Positions 34,766-45,408 of a DNA stretch of 64,000 bases are shown here, in pieces (the stretch's first letter is position 1; each line of letters starts with the position of its first letter). Made by a program: the position numbers and the translations under genes. Source of the stretch: Davidsoniella eucalypti (Eukaryota > Ascomycota > Sordariomycetes > Microascales > Ceratocystidaceae); the NCBI GenBank assembly GCA_004009845.1, contig RMBW01000031.1:62001-126000 (forward strand), written 5' to 3'. Below the pieces are notes generated by a model that was not told the origin of the DNA, searched no databases, and worked only from the letters and a program-made list of their open reading frames with translations.

Positions 34766-35919
34766 ATGTCGTCCACAGATCGAACATTTAAATATCGGCA
34801 GGAAATTACCCAGGTGAGCAGCTTCGAGTAAACCTTGGGTTTCCATGCAAAGAAACCATGGGCTAACCTGTATATCTTTGTCAATCTTCAGATGATGTAC
34901 GTCTCTGGTGAAACTGCCGAGCCTTCTGTCGAAACTACCGGCTTAATTGAGGATATTGTCCGTCAACAAGTTGTCGAGTTGGTATGTCCCAATCTCTCTC
35001 TCCCTTAATATGTACCCCAATGTCTAATCTCTTTTATTCAACAGCTTCGCACAAGTACGGAACTCGCTGCCCGCCGCGGCTCTCGCTCTATCACCATCAA
35101 CGATCTAATCTTTCAGATCCGCCACGACCAAGCCAAAGTATCCCGGCTGCGCACTTTCCTCTCGTGGAAAGACGTTCGTAAGAATGTCAAAGACTCGGAC
35201 GACAAAGGCGGTGCCGGCGACGACATTGGCGGAGCTGACGACGCCGTAGCGCCGCCGGTAGATGAAGCCGCCAAGAAGAACAAAAAGGCCAAGGTCGGCA
35301 TGCCCTGGGAACCAGCGTCTTTCTACTCCCAGGAAGTCCCCGACCGTGACGACGAGGAAGACGAAGAGGAGGAAGAGCTTAACTATCTCACCTTGCAACG
35401 TCTGCGCAAAGCCGACGAGCGCACCAAGGCCATGACTAAAGACGAATACGTCACCTGGTCCGAATACCGCCAAGCATCGTTCACATACCGCAAGGCCAAG
35501 CGATTCCGCGAATGGGCTGGCTTTGGCCTCGTGACCGACAGTAAGCCGTCGGACGATATCGTCGATATTCTCGGCTTCTTGACCTACGAGATGGTGCAGT
35601 ATCTGACCGAGAACGCCCTGCGCATCAAGGAGCAGGAGGACCTGGTCAAGGCCCAGAGCGGTGGCAGCGATAACAATACTACCAAAAAGCGCAAGTTGTG
35701 CTCTGGCGGCCTCTTCGAGCTGCCTAACGAAGGCCGCGTTCCAGTCGAATCGAGACATGTACAGGAAGCATATCGTCGGTTGCAGGAGCGCCCTAAACGG
35801 ACACGAGCTATGCTTAATGGCACTAGGCTTACTCAGCACGTCTCGCTCAATATTGTAAGTTTCTCTACTATACGTCTATCATTGATGAGTTTCGATACTA
35901 ACTATATAAACAGTTTTAG
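34766..35919 (+). CDS. SPT3: SAGA complex subunit SPT3
   Basis: Four exons, 34766-34813, 34892-34981, 35045-35854 and 35914-35919, give 317 aa. SPT3 is the SAGA coactivator subunit that contacts TBP. The N-terminal histone fold is clear (FKYRQEITQMMYVSGETAEP, TTGLIEDIVRQQVVEL, RRGSRSITINDLIFQIRHD, then AKVSRLRTFLSWKDVRKN). The C-terminal half holds the second histone-fold-like region (VDILGFLTYEMVQYLTENAL), separated by an acidic/Lys linker. The last exon adds one codon and the stop; its GTAAGT donor, CTAAC branch and CAG acceptor look good. If that intron is retained, the frame continues to 36028. Two oligo-G runs follow the stop. Confidence 0.92.
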
Positions 35920-36012
35920 TATTTTGGGTTATCTTTTTTGGGGGGGATTCTACTTTCTTCTTTCTTTTTTCCATGATAGCGTAATGGACATAAACTTGTT
36001 TAAGCATTGTAA

Positions 36013-36023
36013 GGGGGGGGGGG
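36013..36023 (+). other. G11 tract in SPT3 3' flank
   Basis: Eleven consecutive G on the SPT3 sense strand, 94 bp after the stop. A G7 run at 35940-35946 is only 21 bp after the stop. Similar sense-strand G runs follow ERF2, IVY1 and the uL23m gene. The function is unknown. Confidence 0.6.
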
Positions 36024-36173
36024 ATTAACAGCTTGGAGTTTTGAGGGTTTGTTTTTTTTTTGTTTTTTTTTACGCCAATGATATCTACTCGCAACCAGCC
36101 TGATTGAAACAAGGCCACGAGATCATTTCTACTACTGAATATTACAGTTCTCTTCTTTCTCATGCCTTTCTAG

Positions 36174-37395
36174 CTATACTGCCAAGTGATCACTGTTCCA
36201 CACCCCAAAGCCATTGCCCCTCCATGCCCACGCAATCACATAGTGGCCTGCCAGTAAATTCCACTCTTCGACCTCATCCAAGCCCTCCAACACATCTAAC
36301 CTCTCCTTCTCCGTATCGACGACCCAAGCCGTCCATAGCGCCTCCATAGTCTCGACTCTAGTCTGCTCAAATCGCGCCTCGAGCAACCGCGTCTTCTGGT
36401 CATCTGGCTGACGATACACAGCTAGTGTCGGCATGTGAATGCGCCGTGCGGCCAGGTTGGAGACGAGCATGCGTCCGAATGCGTCGTCTGGTTTGATTGG
36501 CTCGTATAGTACGATGCCGATGTCCGTGATGCGGTTGGTGAAGTAGTCAATCACGTGCTGTGCGTCTGTTAGCTCGAGATAGCATAGACAGCATTCCGAG
36601 AGAATCAGCGTGGGTATATCGGTGCGCAAGCCTGGCATCACAGCAATATTGGTAGTCTCCGGTCCTGCCTCCGCCTCCGTATTTGTCTCTTCTTCATGAC
36701 CACCATCAACCGCAATATTTGCTAGCGTCCGCAGATCAATGCCGTGGCAGAAATACCGCCCGCTTGCTGCTGTCCACACCCGATCTTGCGTGTCTGGCAC
36801 CACCTTGGCTCCGGGTAACGTCTGCTGTAGCAATGGCACACTGCTCACTTTGGCAAACTTGTGTGCCGTGGTCACGGGAAAGTCGATCTCGTGATATATC
36901 AAGCCTTGGCTAGTTGCCGCTTGTGAAAAGAGCCGGAAACACCGCGTGTCTGTTCCGGCGCCCAGAGACACAATCTGTCGCTCGCCGTCGGCGGTACTTT
37001 CGAGAAAGGCGTCGACGAGTCTATCTAGAGACGTTGTGCGAGTATATGTGCCTGTTGAGATGGAGTTAGTCTATGTAATAGTAAAGACTACCTTTCTTAT
37101 CCTTCCTTATCCATGATACATATTACATACCTCGGTTGATAATTGGTAGCCGCCGCGATGGCCCTGCAGATCCTGAAAAGTACTTGGCATACGGATCTTG
37201 CAGATATCCCAACTCAACTGCGCTTAGTCGCGAAACTGCCGCATCGCCATCCGTGCCCTGCACAACTGTATCCAACGAGCTATTTCCTCCTGGTCCTGGC
37301 CCTCTTCCTCCGCTTGTTCGACCTCCGCCCCGGCCACGACGTCCCGTAAGTCGGCCCCGTTGTAGAAGGAGATTAGGGATCGAGGGTGCTGACAT
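36174..37395 (-). CDS. PPM1: Leucine carboxyl methyltransferase (PP2A methylation)
   Basis: Two exons, 37395-37131 and 37051-36174, give 380 aa. It methylates the C-terminal Leu of the PP2A catalytic subunit with SAM, which controls holoenzyme assembly. A Gly/Arg-rich N-terminus (residues 8-40) is followed by the conserved LGYLQDPYAKYF and RRLPIINRGTYTRTTSLD segments that form the substrate site. The SAM motif VSLGAGTDTR is at 116-125. The later LILSECCLCYLE segment and the final WNLLAGHYVIAWAW block fit LCMT1/PPM1. The 79-nt intron splits the INRG|TYTRT motif exactly. It converges on SPT3. Confidence 0.95.
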
Positions 37396-37909
37396 GATAT
37401 GGTTAGATTGTTTTGTAGATCTAATATAGATAGTTGTTGTTATTGTTTTTGTTAGCTTTAGCGTCTTCTAAGCTCTTGCCGCTCTTAATGCAAGCTTCAA
37501 CGTCACATTTGCTCTGTGCTAGGCAAATTGTGGGCCCTACCGCCCTGCGGGGACACCCCTGCCGCCTGTTGCATCGAGGGCATCATCACTATTAGATAAT
37601 CACTTCTTTGTACAACTACAATAGACTTTCGATCTATCAATTATCTTTGTACCTGCTGATAAGCGGGCTGTTGTGACACTAGAGCTTTAGCTCGAGCTTG
37701 AATTACAAATCTATACATAATCACAGCACACGACATCTGAAGGCAATGCTAGCATAGCTATGTGTATACCTATACATCACACCCATGATCCATCAACATG
37801 TAGTCATTCAAATGGGCCAATACTCGTGACAACACAGTAAATATATATGCACAGGGTGGAACTCCTTTCTCACCCCCATTTCCCTCCATTGTACTTCTGC
37901 CTATCGAAT
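37396..37909. other. PPM1-NOT2 spacer
   Basis: 514 bp between the PPM1 start and the NOT2 stop. It contains a GC-rich patch at 37530-37580 and no supported gene. Confidence 0.6.
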
Positions 37910-40900
37910 CTAAGCTTGTGCCGGGCTTGGGTTTGCCGAAGTCTCCAGATCCGAGTACGACAGGATCAACTCTTTCTATAAAAGTGTTAGTATATGCCAA
38001 TAGTACAAGGCAACAGAAGAAAAGTAAGGACTTACACGTTGCTTGTTCCATTGCTGCGCATCCCAAATTACGTAGAGACCACGCTCCTCGTTGGCGTTGA
38101 TAGCTTGAGGAATCATGACCTCATCCTTCGTGATCCAGATGGTGAGCTTCTTATGCCACCTCCAGTTGCGTTGGTGTCTAGATTGTCAAAGTTAGCGAGC
38201 TGGCCTCTTCCGCTGCATAGATTAAAAGATAACATACAATTCATGTGCTGCAAGGTGTTGGCGGAAGTCTTGTGTGCACGAGTAAAAGATCCAGAACAGC
38301 GACTCCTCATTAAAGCTACGAATCACTTGCTCGATCGGTTGCACATTTGTGACTTGGTAACACTCGGGGAGACGGAACTTCGGCGTCGCAGGCCGAGGCG
38401 GTAAATCATCGAATAGGGAGTAGTTTTGCGTAGACACCAATCTAATAGTATATGTGTTAGTTTTGCTTCTGTCCAATACGTGATAAACATATGTGTACGT
38501 ACTCTCCCGGAACCAAATCAAGGCCAAGATGGTGAACATCGATACCAGACACCATTGCGTGATAATCTGGGTACTTGTCCATCAGCGTTATCAATCCCTT
38601 CAGACCCCATTTATCAGATTCTGGCATGCCTGCTAGGGGATCATGGACCTCAGGCGCGGGAGGAGCTAAAGCTAGAGCTGAAACTGAAGTTGGAGCTAGA
38701 GCTGAAGTTGAAGTTGGAGCGGGAGCTGAAGCTGGAGCAGGAACTGGAGCTGGAGCTGGAGCTGGAGCAGGAGCTGAAGCTAAAGTTAGAGCTGGAGCCA
38801 TCTTCTTTTCTACGCTGGTGCCAAGTGAGCTCTTGCGGATTTGATCAATACCGATAGCACCAAGGGGATGTCTAGCTTCCGGTGCACCAGTTGGCGTTTC
38901 GGGCTCTTCAGGGGCTACAGGTCTAGGTTCCACAGGTCTTGTAGGGGCAGCTATAGATTTATCAGGTTTGTCAGTATTTCTCATTCCATTGGAATACTTT
39001 ATGCACTATTGTTGACGTACCAGGAGGTCCAGGGGCAATGATGCGGGAGGCATTATTGCTAGGATTGGCGTTGTTGGTGTTTGCAGAAAGCGCATTCAAC
39101 AGACCGTTGCCAGCACGGTTTTGCGAGTTATGAGTTACTCCAGCTGACAAAGGGGCTCCAATAGCCTGGAAGCCCATGTTCTGAGGCTGAGGGGCATCTG
39201 CCAGAGCCCCACCCCTGTTATTTAACGGCGGGAAATCTTCGATGCTCGATGGTGGCATTTGCGGGGGCTGCTGTGCCAAGGAGTTCTGGTTGCCGAAACG
39301 GAATGCACCTTGTACGTTGTGTAGGCGGTTCCCAGCTACCGCAGCGAATGGGTCTTCCGGTTGAGATAGGTGCGAAGTTGTTGCCGATTGCGTCCGAGAG
39401 ACAGGTCCAACGTTACGTGATCCAGCCGCCGCAGTCGCCCACAAAGATGCTTGGGAGACATTATGCATTTGGCTGTTATTAGATAGCGAAGGAAAATCTC
39501 TAAACAAGTCAATTGTTAGTACTGGGCGTATCATTGATGTAGGGGTATTTATGGTATGGTCCATCATATGATATCATCGTCAACGTTAAGATCAAGCTAA
39601 TGAAGTTACTTGCTCTTCATAGAGTTTGGATCTAACAGGCGCATGATTTGCCGGTCTTTCTTTCAAGACCATAGAATACTGGCGACCTTCTGATACTCTA
39701 CTTGAATCTCGACTACTCGCCCTCGAGTTATGATTCTCTACCAAATGGCTAGTACTCGAGTTCTGGGACAAGCTTAAGGTAAACCTAGACCTGCGCCCAC
39801 TGAAAGACATGATGGCTTTGGCAACTCTGTAGAAGTTGGTGATAATCTCGTGTTGCAATGCAATGATAGTTGAGCGCGTGCCAGGCCCAAGCCTAAATTA
39901 CTAAAGGCTAGGTGTTGTTCTCTAGCGAATAGTACTCAAAATGACTATATCGCTATAGAAGACAGATGTGTTACACCATAGTCTTTATATAGAACCGCTG
40001 ATAGAGCTTGCGATTACCGATGATACCACAGTAGCAATAAGATGAAAGCTGTATGGCACCACTTGATGGCCATTGATAGCACGCATCACGGGTAGGAAAA
40101 GGCAGATAGTGCGCCTTTTAAGACCTATGATGATGTTTGTATGATCCGATAAAATTATTGGCGACTTACGAAGGGTCGAGAGAAGCAGCGTTTTGCGCCG
40201 CTCCCAGACTTTGGGCAAAGCTCACATTGCCAGCTCCGAGACCAAGTGGCCTCGCGACATTCTGCATTCCGGCAGCACCCATTGGCACGCCGCCACCAAA
40301 GGCCCAACTCGCGTTCCCTAAGAAGATTTAGTTAGTATGCATCAACAAAGCGCAGCATGGCTACGGAGTATTAGCACAAAATTACTCACCCATCTTTTGG
40401 TTTTGACCATTGGGGAGCCGATTTGGAGCAGCAGCACGACCAGGCTGCTGGGTTTGCTGCTGGGCGTAGCCAACCGGCATGCGCATTTGCTGCGGCGCCG
40501 ATCCTATCAGTGGTAGATGTTAGTATATGTGCATGTGTATTCGAGTAACGGCGGCCTATCATAGTGTCGGCGAGACAGATGACGGATCATGAGGCCAAGG
40601 ATTTAGCAGTAACAGCAAGATCCCATGGTTTCTGGGGTAGCAAGACGAGGGGTCATGAATCGGTAGCCATGCCGTAACGAGTACAGCTAGCAATCTACAG
40701 ACAGCGGACAGCACGATGCTTCGTCCTACTATCGAGTAGCATTGCTAGCTCTAGAGTCGGTAGCCTATACTCAATCACTACCCGGGTGTAAACGACACCT
40801 AGTAGTGACAGTCTCTGCCTCCCAAGCCACTCAGGGTGCGTGCCTGCAAGAAAGCCAGCATAGCCCGGGCCACATGTGCCTTATCTCAGTGTCATCAATG

Positions 40901-41001
40901 AAGCAACACAACACCCGCCAGGCGCCAACTGCAATTGACGGATTGGCCAGTCCAGCGGCGGGAATCCCCAAGAGCTAAGTCGTACCTGTGCGATTGTTCA
41001 T
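37910..41001 (-). CDS. NOT2: CCR4-NOT complex subunit NOT2
   Basis: Eight exons in one frame: 41001-40986, 40503-40390, 40317-40170, 39499-39021, 38950-38503, 38441-38238, 38177-38036 and 37975-37910. The product is 538 aa. NOT2 bridges NOT1 and NOT3/5 in the CCR4-NOT deadenylase and transcription-control complex. The N-terminus is Gln/Asn/Gly-rich (residues 1-250), including the conserved LDPSDFPSLSNN motif spliced across introns. The KWGLKGL..HHLGLDLVPGE segment precedes the C-terminal NOT box at about 400-538 (PECYQV, EESLFWIFYSCTQDF, HQRNWRWHKKLTIWITKDE, ERGLYVIWDAQQWNK). Exon 5 carries an Ala-Pro repeat. Intron 3 is 670 nt, far longer than its neighbours, and holds a possible alternative first exon. 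Confidence 0.92.
38660..38800 (-). repeat. Hexamer-rich Ala/Pro-coding repeat in NOT2 exon 5
   Basis: The plus strand is a degenerate array of ggagct/gaagct/gctgga units. On the coding strand it gives alternating Ala-Pro, Ala-Ser and Ala-Leu at about residues 303-350 of NOT2. Copies near 38750-38775 are exact. It lies outside the conserved NOT box and is probably length-variable. Confidence 0.8.
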
Positions 41002-42050
41002 CGTATAAAGGGTGTATCGGCAGTTTTCGTCGTGGGCGATCCAATTTGCGATGGAACTTGAAAAGCCGCGATGCTTTCGAAGCAATTTGCCGATGGTGAA
41101 AACAAGGCAAACAATCGACTGGTTAAATTTCGAGATGTTAAATGGAAAGGGTTTCGAGTAGAAAGAGGGCAAGGCTAGAATTGGCCTCTTGGATTGTTTG
41201 GTGGACAAAGGAAATAGGCAATAACCACAGCGAGTAGTCGATCGGACGATAAACAAAGGGCTCTGGTGGTGTTGTGTTATGTGTGTATTCCCAGATCAAA
41301 AGCAAAAGAAAAGGACTGAGCAGCTGCGATTTGACGTAGTAGGTAAAACCAGTTGCAGAAACACTGCAGAAAGTTTGAAGGGTTAGGGTATGTGCGCAGT
41401 CTATTCTCCCCGAAAGCAAATTGTAGCATTAAGCTCTAGCCTTCTCTTCTCATGACAGATCGATCAAAGTTCAGTTAAGATCTTGTGAAAATAAGAGAAA
41501 CCAAACCAATTGCATGCTAATTGGCTCAGCTGACCCACTTTCCCCCAAATATACATCACATATTACAACTCTGTTCGCAAGGCTGGTCCAAAATTGTCGC
41601 TTGTCTGAGAGCTAGTAAGCCGATAATTGAATCGTGTATTTCTGTCCGTTAACAGCCATATGGCACGTCAGTTCCCTAACCATACCATATCAAAATATAG
41701 CATAGCTCATTGAGACAAGAGTCACATTTCACCACGATAGCTATATATGATGAAATATTATATCGCCACAATTGACCATAAATAAATACTGTCACGTGGC
41801 TTGATGGGATGATAAAATATATGCGGATATCAACAAGTCTGTGGTTTTTAATGAATAATTATATATGATCTCTCTGTAGCTATCAATCAGTTACTTCTCA
41901 TTGCGATTTATCTGTTTAAATGTCGAAACCTCAGTTTCGGCCAAATGAATGCCTCAAATTCACTGTAACGTAAGGTAGCTTCTCCATACAGAGCTATATC
42001 GCTTTTCATATTTCTAGTACTGTTAAACTACCGAATACTCTATTTTATAT
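41002..42050. other. ZNG1-NOT2 spacer and NOT2 promoter
   Basis: 1.05 kb. It is A/T-rich toward 41700-41900, with one CACGTG at 41793-41798. A TTAGGG motif lies at 41382-41387. The minus-strand open frames at 41256-40975 and 41419-41138 lie in the NOT2 leader, overlap each other and lack any recognised motif. No gene is supported. Confidence 0.5.
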
Positions 42051-43476
42051 CTAATCGCCTTGGGTAAGGGCTTTATTCAAACTAGTAGCCAGGACGGTAT
42101 TCGAGAGCCCACGTCCAATCATGACAATCTTGCCAGCGGCTGATGATATGTCGACAGCCACCTCTGGTGACTCAATTATCTCAAAGATCTCTCGCACGCC
42201 CTGAATCAGACGGACCTCTCCATTGCCAAAAACAACCCTACCCTTGAGTCTGTGTATCTCAAAGTTGTTGCTTGTCTGTTCATTAGGAATATTGTGTTCC
42301 CAAAGCACAGATCTAAGCCAAGCGTCGAGGGCGTCTAGGCCCTTTGATCCCAACACTGGTATTGGGATGGAAACTGTCGAAATGGTCTATTCTTTATGTC
42401 AGTTTTCTGAGTGTTAAATACTCTTGGTGATTGTTTGTAGAAAGACATACCGGATCAAGATGACTATGACCGTGGCCCACTGTGTCAATACTTGTTACCT
42501 TATCGTAAGCATTCAAATCCAGAATGACACCCTCTAATTGAGGGATAGCACCACGCTCTGTAATGCATATCTTAGCAAGGGCATTTATAGATGCTATGCG
42601 TTGCTTTACGGTCTCTAGCTCGGTATCGGAAACCAAATCGGACTTATTGATAACAATGACATCAGCATGTGATAGTTGAACATGAGCTATAGTCATAACG
42701 GGACCGTGTTCATCGTGGTGTTCATGACCCTCAACCTTGCCGGTAGGATCATCAAGACTTTTGAGAATGTTCTTGGCGTCGACAAGAGTCACGATGCCAT
42801 CTAAATAGATGGTGCTTCCCAAGCCATCATCGACCCAGAACAGCGGTGCCAAATTTCCGGGGTCGGCTAAACCAGTAGTTTCAAGTAGGATGTAATCGAA
42901 AGTGCCTTTCTTTTCCATCAAAGACTCGATAGCGTTCACGCCAGTATCTCTGCAAGATGTTAGTCAAGTAACGATCTTTGGTTAGGTGGTCTGATGGTAA
43001 CGTACTTGACAGAGCAACAGATGCAGCCGTTGCCAACTTCAAGCCACTCTTCTACTTGCTCTCCGCCTTTGTTTACAGTCAGGGACTTTTCAATGTCCAA
43101 GGCTTAGTCAATGTTAGGATTTAGTACGAACAAAATCATAATGTCTGATCGGTAACTTACAGTCTCCAAATTCTATGTATTATCGAGTTAATTTGAGAAT
43201 GCAACAGGGGTTAGGGTCTAACGATTACATACCATTCATGATGACGGCGATCTTTTTTCCATGTTGCTCAGTCAAGATATAATTTAGTAAGGTTGTTTTA
43301 CCGGCACCGAGATACCCTACTGATGTTAGAAAGACGTACTGATTCTAGACTTGACGAAGCGTACCAGTGACGATTGTGATAGGGACTTTAACCCGCTTCT
43401 CTTCGCTAATTTCGGTGTCAACGACGTCATTGGAGAGATCTATAAGATCCGGAGGAGCTTCGTCGTCGGAATCCAT
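42051..43476 (-). CDS. ZNG1: CobW/ZNG1-type zinc-chaperone GTPase
   Basis: Six exons: 43476-43365, 43316-43233, 43172-43161, 43102-43006, 42949-42451 and 42386-42051. The product is 379 aa. The family (COG0523) delivers zinc to client enzymes such as methionine aminopeptidase with GTP hydrolysis. Walker A GYLGAGKTT is at about 38-46, the metal-binding GCICC motif at 95-99, the ETTGLADPG switch region follows, a His-rich loop (EGHEHHDEHG) comes next, and NKSD is the G4 motif. The CobW C-terminal domain (RLKGRVVF) closes the protein. Exon 3 is only 12 nt (encoding EFGD), and intron 1 is 48 nt, the shortest seen here. All phases agree. Confidence 0.93.
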
Positions 43477-44235
43477 GATCTAGAGATGGTAGAACAAAGC
43501 AGACGAAGTTAAACTATTTATTTAGCTGAAGTACAGTGAAGCTTGTCTATATTGCTAATAAATTATTTATAAAGGCCCATCTTGAAATGAAGAAAAAAAT
43601 ATAGACCCCAAGTAGAAACGACTCAGATTCAAATCGTGGGGCTATGCGATTACTAAGCTACTAACTACACAATAGGTTATAAACGGGCTAAGCTTTAGTT
43701 ATCAGAAACCTTAACAGCTCACTGTAATTAATTCAATAGTGACGAAATTTTAGATTGGCCGATTTAATGTGTGGAAACGGTATTTATTTAATATTTGTTT
43801 ATCTACTATACTTGGTCTTAAGTGTTTATAGTACAATATGGCAACATAAACAGCCAGATAGTGATAGTAGCTAAATCAATAGAGGAGATAATAAGAAACA
43901 ATTTCAAGATAAAACCAGGTTACAAAAGCCGTTACAAAGCAGTAGTTCAATGATGAGTGACACACGGCGAGTATCATCAAGATCTCGCAAGCCGAAAAAA
44001 CGGTATTGACTCGAAGGTGGCAAGAAAACAAAGACTTGCCAGTTGCTACTAGTTATGCATATCTGATAACTAAAACAACGCCTACGTAATTTTGGCCGGC
44101 TGTCCCCAACTCAATGTCCGGAGGAAAGACCAGAACTGAAACAGAAAATGGCAGCCAATCAATGAACTCGTCATGTCATATATGGCAAAGCATCAACTAG
44201 CCATCAAGACATAGATGAGATAAGAATCAAGGCCT
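43477..44235. other. Spacer between the six-TM gene and ZNG1
   Basis: 759 bp, A/T-rich with no open frame of note. A short gttacaaa direct repeat lies at 43919 and 43931. Nothing else is recognised. Confidence 0.55.
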
Positions 44236-45408
44236 TTAGGTACTGAAGGCCTGAGCGACCATGTACATCTCAGTGGCTAGAAGACCACCAAGGCCGACAC
44301 TGAGGATGATAACGACAGTGAAGACCTGGGCGTACATCTTGACAATACGTTTCCAGGTAGAGCAAGAGACAGACTTGAAGACAGACTTAACAGTGACATG
44401 TCCTGTTTCGGCGTTAGCGCAACCACCGAGAGAGCGGTCAAAGTTGACCAGAGGCTCCTCGTTGGTAGGCAGAAGGGAGGCGCGGGCACGGGTCAGGAGG
44501 GTCTCAGTGGGGATGACGAGAGCGGGGTAGATCATCATCATCAAGACATCGGCAATTAGCTGATGCATGTTGTCAGAGGGCTCCTCACCGGCACCAGTAG
44601 CTACGGCAGTGCAAGTCTTGATGTGCATGCGAACAATGCCGTGGGCGATCATGCAGAACTCGACAGCAGCCCAGTTCAGAGCGATAGCAAAACCAGTAGC
44701 ACGCATGGCGGCGCGGAAAGTAGGCATGCGACGGAACCAAGGGCGCGAATCACCGGGGGTGATGACGGTGTGAACCCAGGCAATAGAGGGCTGAGCGACG
44801 GCCAGAGAGGCCAGAAGGGTAGCCAGAGGGGTGTAGAAGCCAATGGAAGAGAAGACGCTACCGAAGGCGATGGTCAGGATGCTGGTGATGAAGCCGATCG
44901 TGATCATGCAGAAGAAACCACGGAAGTTGGCGTAGAAGCCACCGTGCTGCTTCAGAAGCTTAGTAGTGCGGCACACGGTACCGGTGACAGGCTTGTCGTT
45001 GAAGATAGGCGCGGGGTTCTTGATGAAAACATCGTTCTCATTCTTGTCGACGACGTCGGACACAAGCGGGAGATAAGAAGACTTGTTGTCGTCCTCAACC
45101 ATAGCCAGGGTAGTGTAGACCTTGCAGAGGCTGTATGACATCTATAACGCATATAACAGTTAGCGATCACGATCCTTCGTATTGACTGATGATGTCGTCA
45201 TCAAGATCTAGCACCGAGTCTAAATGCGACTACATGATACATAATCAAATGGAGAACTTACCCATAGCATAACAGGCATCAAAGTAAGGACCTGAGCGCC
45301 GAAAATGAAGATTACCCACGGAGGCAGAGTTTTGTCAAATTTCATGTCGGGGAAGCCCGTGGCATGATCGAGACCACGCGACATGAGGAAGCCGGGAAGA
45401 CTCGGCAT
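44236..45408 (-). CDS. Six-TM membrane protein of unknown function
   Basis: Two exons, 45408-45262 and 45141-44236, give 350 aa; the intron is 120 nt (GTAAGT..TAG, phase 0). I do not recognise the family. Codon use is clean and the open frame is GC-richer than its flanks, so it is certainly coding. The N-terminus (PGFLMSRGLDHATGFPDMKF) precedes TM1 at about 30-50. A soluble acidic loop follows, then TM2-TM3 around 125-172 (about 50 hydrophobic residues), TM4 near 197, TM5 near 245 and TM6 near 325-345. There is no signal peptide. The HGIVRMHIKTC and YPALVIPTETLL segments may be family signatures. The topology fits an organelle or plasma-membrane protein, but no role is inferred. Confidence 0.82.

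Noticed and set aside
39592..39858. 88-codon minus frame inside the NOT2 intron as a regular coding exon
   Set aside because: Its phase at the donor does not match exon 4 (joining gives an early stop), and exon 3 joins exon 4 directly to give the conserved LDPSDFPSL motif.
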